Shown one piece after another: positions 4,902-6,246 of a DNA stretch of 6,246 nucleotides. The position numbers and the translations under genes were made by a program. The stretch lies in the NCBI GenBank assembly GCA_044432645.1, contig JAWXUM010000105.1, forward strand, positions 1-6,246, read 5' to 3'. This DNA comes from SIG603 sp044432645 (GTDB lineage: Bacteria > Bacillota > Clostridia > Oscillospirales > Acutalibacteraceae). Numbering within the stretch: the stretch's first letter is position 1; every line of letters starts with the position of its first letter. Under the pieces are notes generated by a model, which was not told the DNA's origin, made no database searches, and saw only the letters and a program-made list of their open reading frames with translations.

Positions 4902-5981
4902 ATGAAGAAAAAATTATCACTTATGCTTGCGTGTATACTTGCTTTTAGCATGTTCGTAGGTTGTAGTTCACAAACAACAGAAGAGGATACTTCTAGTTCA
5001 GATGCATCAGTATCAGATACAAATTTAGAAGACGAAGTAGAGGCAGATACAGAAGAAACTGAAGAAGATACAGTAAGAACTATGACTTTTTATAACGGAG
5101 AATTAGAATTACCTGAATCTTTTGATAACTTTGTTGTACTTGATTATAGCTTAGTTGACAACTTTGTAGCACTAGGCGTAGCACCTACTTACGGTACAAG
5201 CTACACTTACGCTGAAACACATAACTACATGTACGCACAGCACATGTATGGCGATTTTGATTTAACAAGCATCGAAGTTCTTAGCACAAAAAGCGACACT
5301 TTCTTTGAAGAGCTTTTAGTTTTAGCACCAGATTTTATCATTATCAATGAATCTTCTGCAACAGACTTAGAAAACTACGAAGCAATCGCTCCAACATATG
5401 TAATGCCAACAGTTACAGATGTTCCAGAAGATTCTCTTGCTTGGAAAGAAACATTTAAATTAGTAGGTGAGTTCTTAGGTGAAGAAGAAAAAGCTGAAGA
5501 AATGCTAGTAGAATACGACGAATTAGTGGCTGAAAGTAAAGAATTAATTGCAGAAGCTATTGAAGGCAAAACAGCTTTAGTTGTTCAATTAAACGAAGTT
5601 GGCTTTAAAATTAGAACACCTGACACACAAACTGCTGTTTATTCTGACTTAGGATTTGAAATTCCAGAAGGACTTACTGATGACTACGCAACAACAGGTG
5701 CTAGTAGTTCAGACGGCTCTTACTCAGTAGAAACAATTATAGAATTCAACCCTGACTATATTTTCATTCACAACCAAAGCACAGAAAACTATGATGCCCT
5801 TGTTGGCACTCCAATTTGGGATAATATAACTGCTGTAGCTGACGGAAACGTTTATGAAATCGCACAATCAGCTTGGAACCATACTAATGGTTACAACGCA
5901 AACACTTGCAGAGTTAACGACCTTGTATACTTTGTTCTAGAAAACGAACAAATTCTTCCAGAATATGGAACAATTGAGTAA
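4902..5981 (+). CDS. Iron-chelate ABC transporter substrate-binding lipoprotein
   Basis: This 359-residue protein would be tethered outside the membrane and deliver the ferric chelate to the permease. It opens with a lipoprotein signal, MKKKLSLMLACILAFSMFVG, before Cys21; Phe at -3 of the lipobox is unusual but hydrophobic. Residues 22-58 form a Ser/Thr/acidic tether with about 15 Asp or Glu between 27 and 56 and no basic residue. The bilobed class III (FecB/FhuD/TroA-like) domain follows: FDNFVVLDYSLVDNFVALGV, then LSTKSDTFFEELLVLAPDFIII, the interlobe-helix region around WKETFKLVGEFLGEEEKAEEM, and in the second lobe VETIIEFNPDYIFIHNQS. It is the last gene of the operon, with a strong ribosome-binding site. 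No motif fixes the ligand; a siderophore is favoured by the neighbouring ATPase and permease pair, heme is less likely. Confidence 0.93.
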   Translation: MKKKLSLMLACILAFSMFVGCSSQTTEEDTSSSDASVSDTNLEDEVEADTEETEEDTVRTMTFYNGELELPESFDNFVVLDYSLVDNFVALGVAPTYGTSYTYAETHNYMYAQHMYGDFDLTSIEVLSTKSDTFFEELLVLAPDFIIINESSATDLENYEAIAPTYVMPTVTDVPEDSLAWKETFKLVGEFLGEEEKAEEMLVEYDELVAESKELIAEAIEGKTALVVQLNEVGFKIRTPDTQTAVYSDLGFEIPEGLTDDYATTGASSSDGSYSVETIIEFNPDYIFIHNQSTENYDALVGTPIWDNITAVADGNVYEIAQSAWNHTNGYNANTCRVNDLVYFVLENEQILPEYGTIE

Positions 5982-6011
5982 TTTAAAATAAAAATAAAAG
6001 TTAGATTTTAT

Positions 6012-6052
6012 AACGTAGTAACGAGAGTTGCTACGTTCAGACTGTCAAAAAA
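6012..6052 (+). terminator. 3'-flank hairpin plus 16-nt motif, likely operon end
   Basis: AACGTAGTAAC (6012-6022) pairs with GTTGCTACGTT (6027-6037) around a GAGA tetraloop: 11 bp with one U-G wobble, 30 nt after the last stop codon. This is the natural place for the operon to end. The bases after the stem are CAGACTGTCAAAAAA, an A-run and not a U-tract, so classical intrinsic termination is not supported. Positions 6037-6052 on the minus strand repeat the motif at 102-117. Confidence 0.55.
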
Positions 6053-6084
6053 CCTATATTCGAAAAAATGTTGCACAAAACGAT

Positions 6085-6108
6085 GTAGGGGCGAGCTGTG
6101 CTCGTCCG
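6085..6108 (+). repeat. REP-like 24-bp core (copy 2)
   Basis: This is an exact inverted copy of 34-57 and 6200-6223, reading GTAG then the imperfect hairpin on the plus strand. It sits 47 bp after the operon-end hairpin. The flanks are not those of the direct repeat, but CACAAAAC (6074-6081) and GTTTTGTG (6134-6141) form an 8-bp inverted pair around it. Confidence 0.6.
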
Positions 6109-6135
6109 TGGATAAAACAAAAAGTTTTGTCTTGT

Positions 6136-6246
6136 TTTGTGTAAAATAGAGAAATATTTTTATTAATTTTATAAAAGCAATAAATTAACATCTTGATTTC
6201 GGACGAGCACAGCTCGCCCCTACCATTTTAAAAATATATTTTCGGT
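6136..6246. mobile_element. Direct repeat copy B; MITE-like element, truncated by the window end
   Basis: The left end TTTGTGTAAAATA (6136-6148) is the inverse of the 13 bases at 80-92 that close copy A. After a few mismatches the similarity continues into AAATATTTTT versus its counterpart near 63-76. Positions 6167-6246 match 1-80 at 79 of 80 bases. Combining both copies predicts an element of about 123 bp with terminal inverted repeats and a central REP-like hairpin, without coding capacity, as in a miniature inverted-repeat element. No target-site duplication could be judged. Confidence 0.5.
6200..6223 (-). repeat. REP-like 24-bp core (copy 3)
   Basis: This core is identical to 34-57 and in the same orientation. 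With the inverted copy at 6085-6108 it makes a convergent pair 91 bp apart, similar in layout to the paired REP arrangements called BIMEs. Confidence 0.6.

Noticed and set aside
5375..5569. 64-codon reading frame on the minus strand
   Set aside because: Antisense to the binding-protein gene, Ser-rich from complemented codons; a shadow frame.
2032..5981. Calling the transporter a heme (HmuTUV/IsdF-type) system
   Set aside because: The ATPase signature and two different permeases fit siderophore importers better; the HugZ-like neighbour alone is not enough to assign heme.
1..6246. Circular replicon, because both ends carry the same sequence
   Set aside because: The shared 80 bases contain a mismatch (14 versus 6180), so they are two distinct repeat copies and not an exact end overlap; there is also no replication gene.

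Overview
The window is AT-rich, uses Gram-positive style ribosome-binding sites (AAGAGG, AAGGAG, GAGGG) and encodes a lipoprotein-type solute-binding protein. Together these point to a low-GC Firmicute, most likely a clostridial lineage; the sequence alone does not identify a genus.

Layout. A TetR-family repressor gene (151-789, minus strand) is transcribed divergently from a five-gene operon on the plus strand: a tandem split-barrel (PNPOx/HugZ-like) protein (1191-2015), an iron-chelate ABC ATPase (2032-2835), two FecCD-type permeases (2822-3853 and 3853-4860) and a lipoprotein iron-chelate binding protein (4902-5981). The genes are tightly packed (16-nt gap, 14-nt overlap, 1-nt overlap, 41-nt gap), so they are probably one transcript. 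The lipoprotein would capture a ferric chelate, the permease pair and ATPase would import it, and the split-barrel protein would act on the cargo in the cytoplasm, either by releasing iron or by degrading heme. The ATPase is of the siderophore (FepC/FhuC) type, so a ferric siderophore is the better guess than heme.

Control region. The 401-bp gap between the divergent genes holds two near-perfect sigma-A promoters: TTGACA-N17-TATAAT for tetR and TTGACA-N17-TATACT for the operon. It also holds three inverted repeats on the tetR side. Just downstream of the operon start site are two copies of GTTAG-N6-CTAAC, which can also fold as alternative RNA hairpins. I see no convincing Fur box.

Flanks. 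Both ends of the window carry the same kind of repetitive DNA. Positions 1-80 recur at 6167-6246 with one mismatch. A 24-bp GTAG-plus-imperfect-hairpin core, resembling REP elements, occurs three times. A 16-nt motif (TTTTTYGACARKCTGA) abuts a hairpin just beyond the 3' end of both tetR and the binding-protein gene, in mirror orientation. The coding content is a recognisable iron-uptake locus and I see no wholly new enzyme system. The least explained material is the leader of the operon and the mirrored 3'-flank repeat modules.
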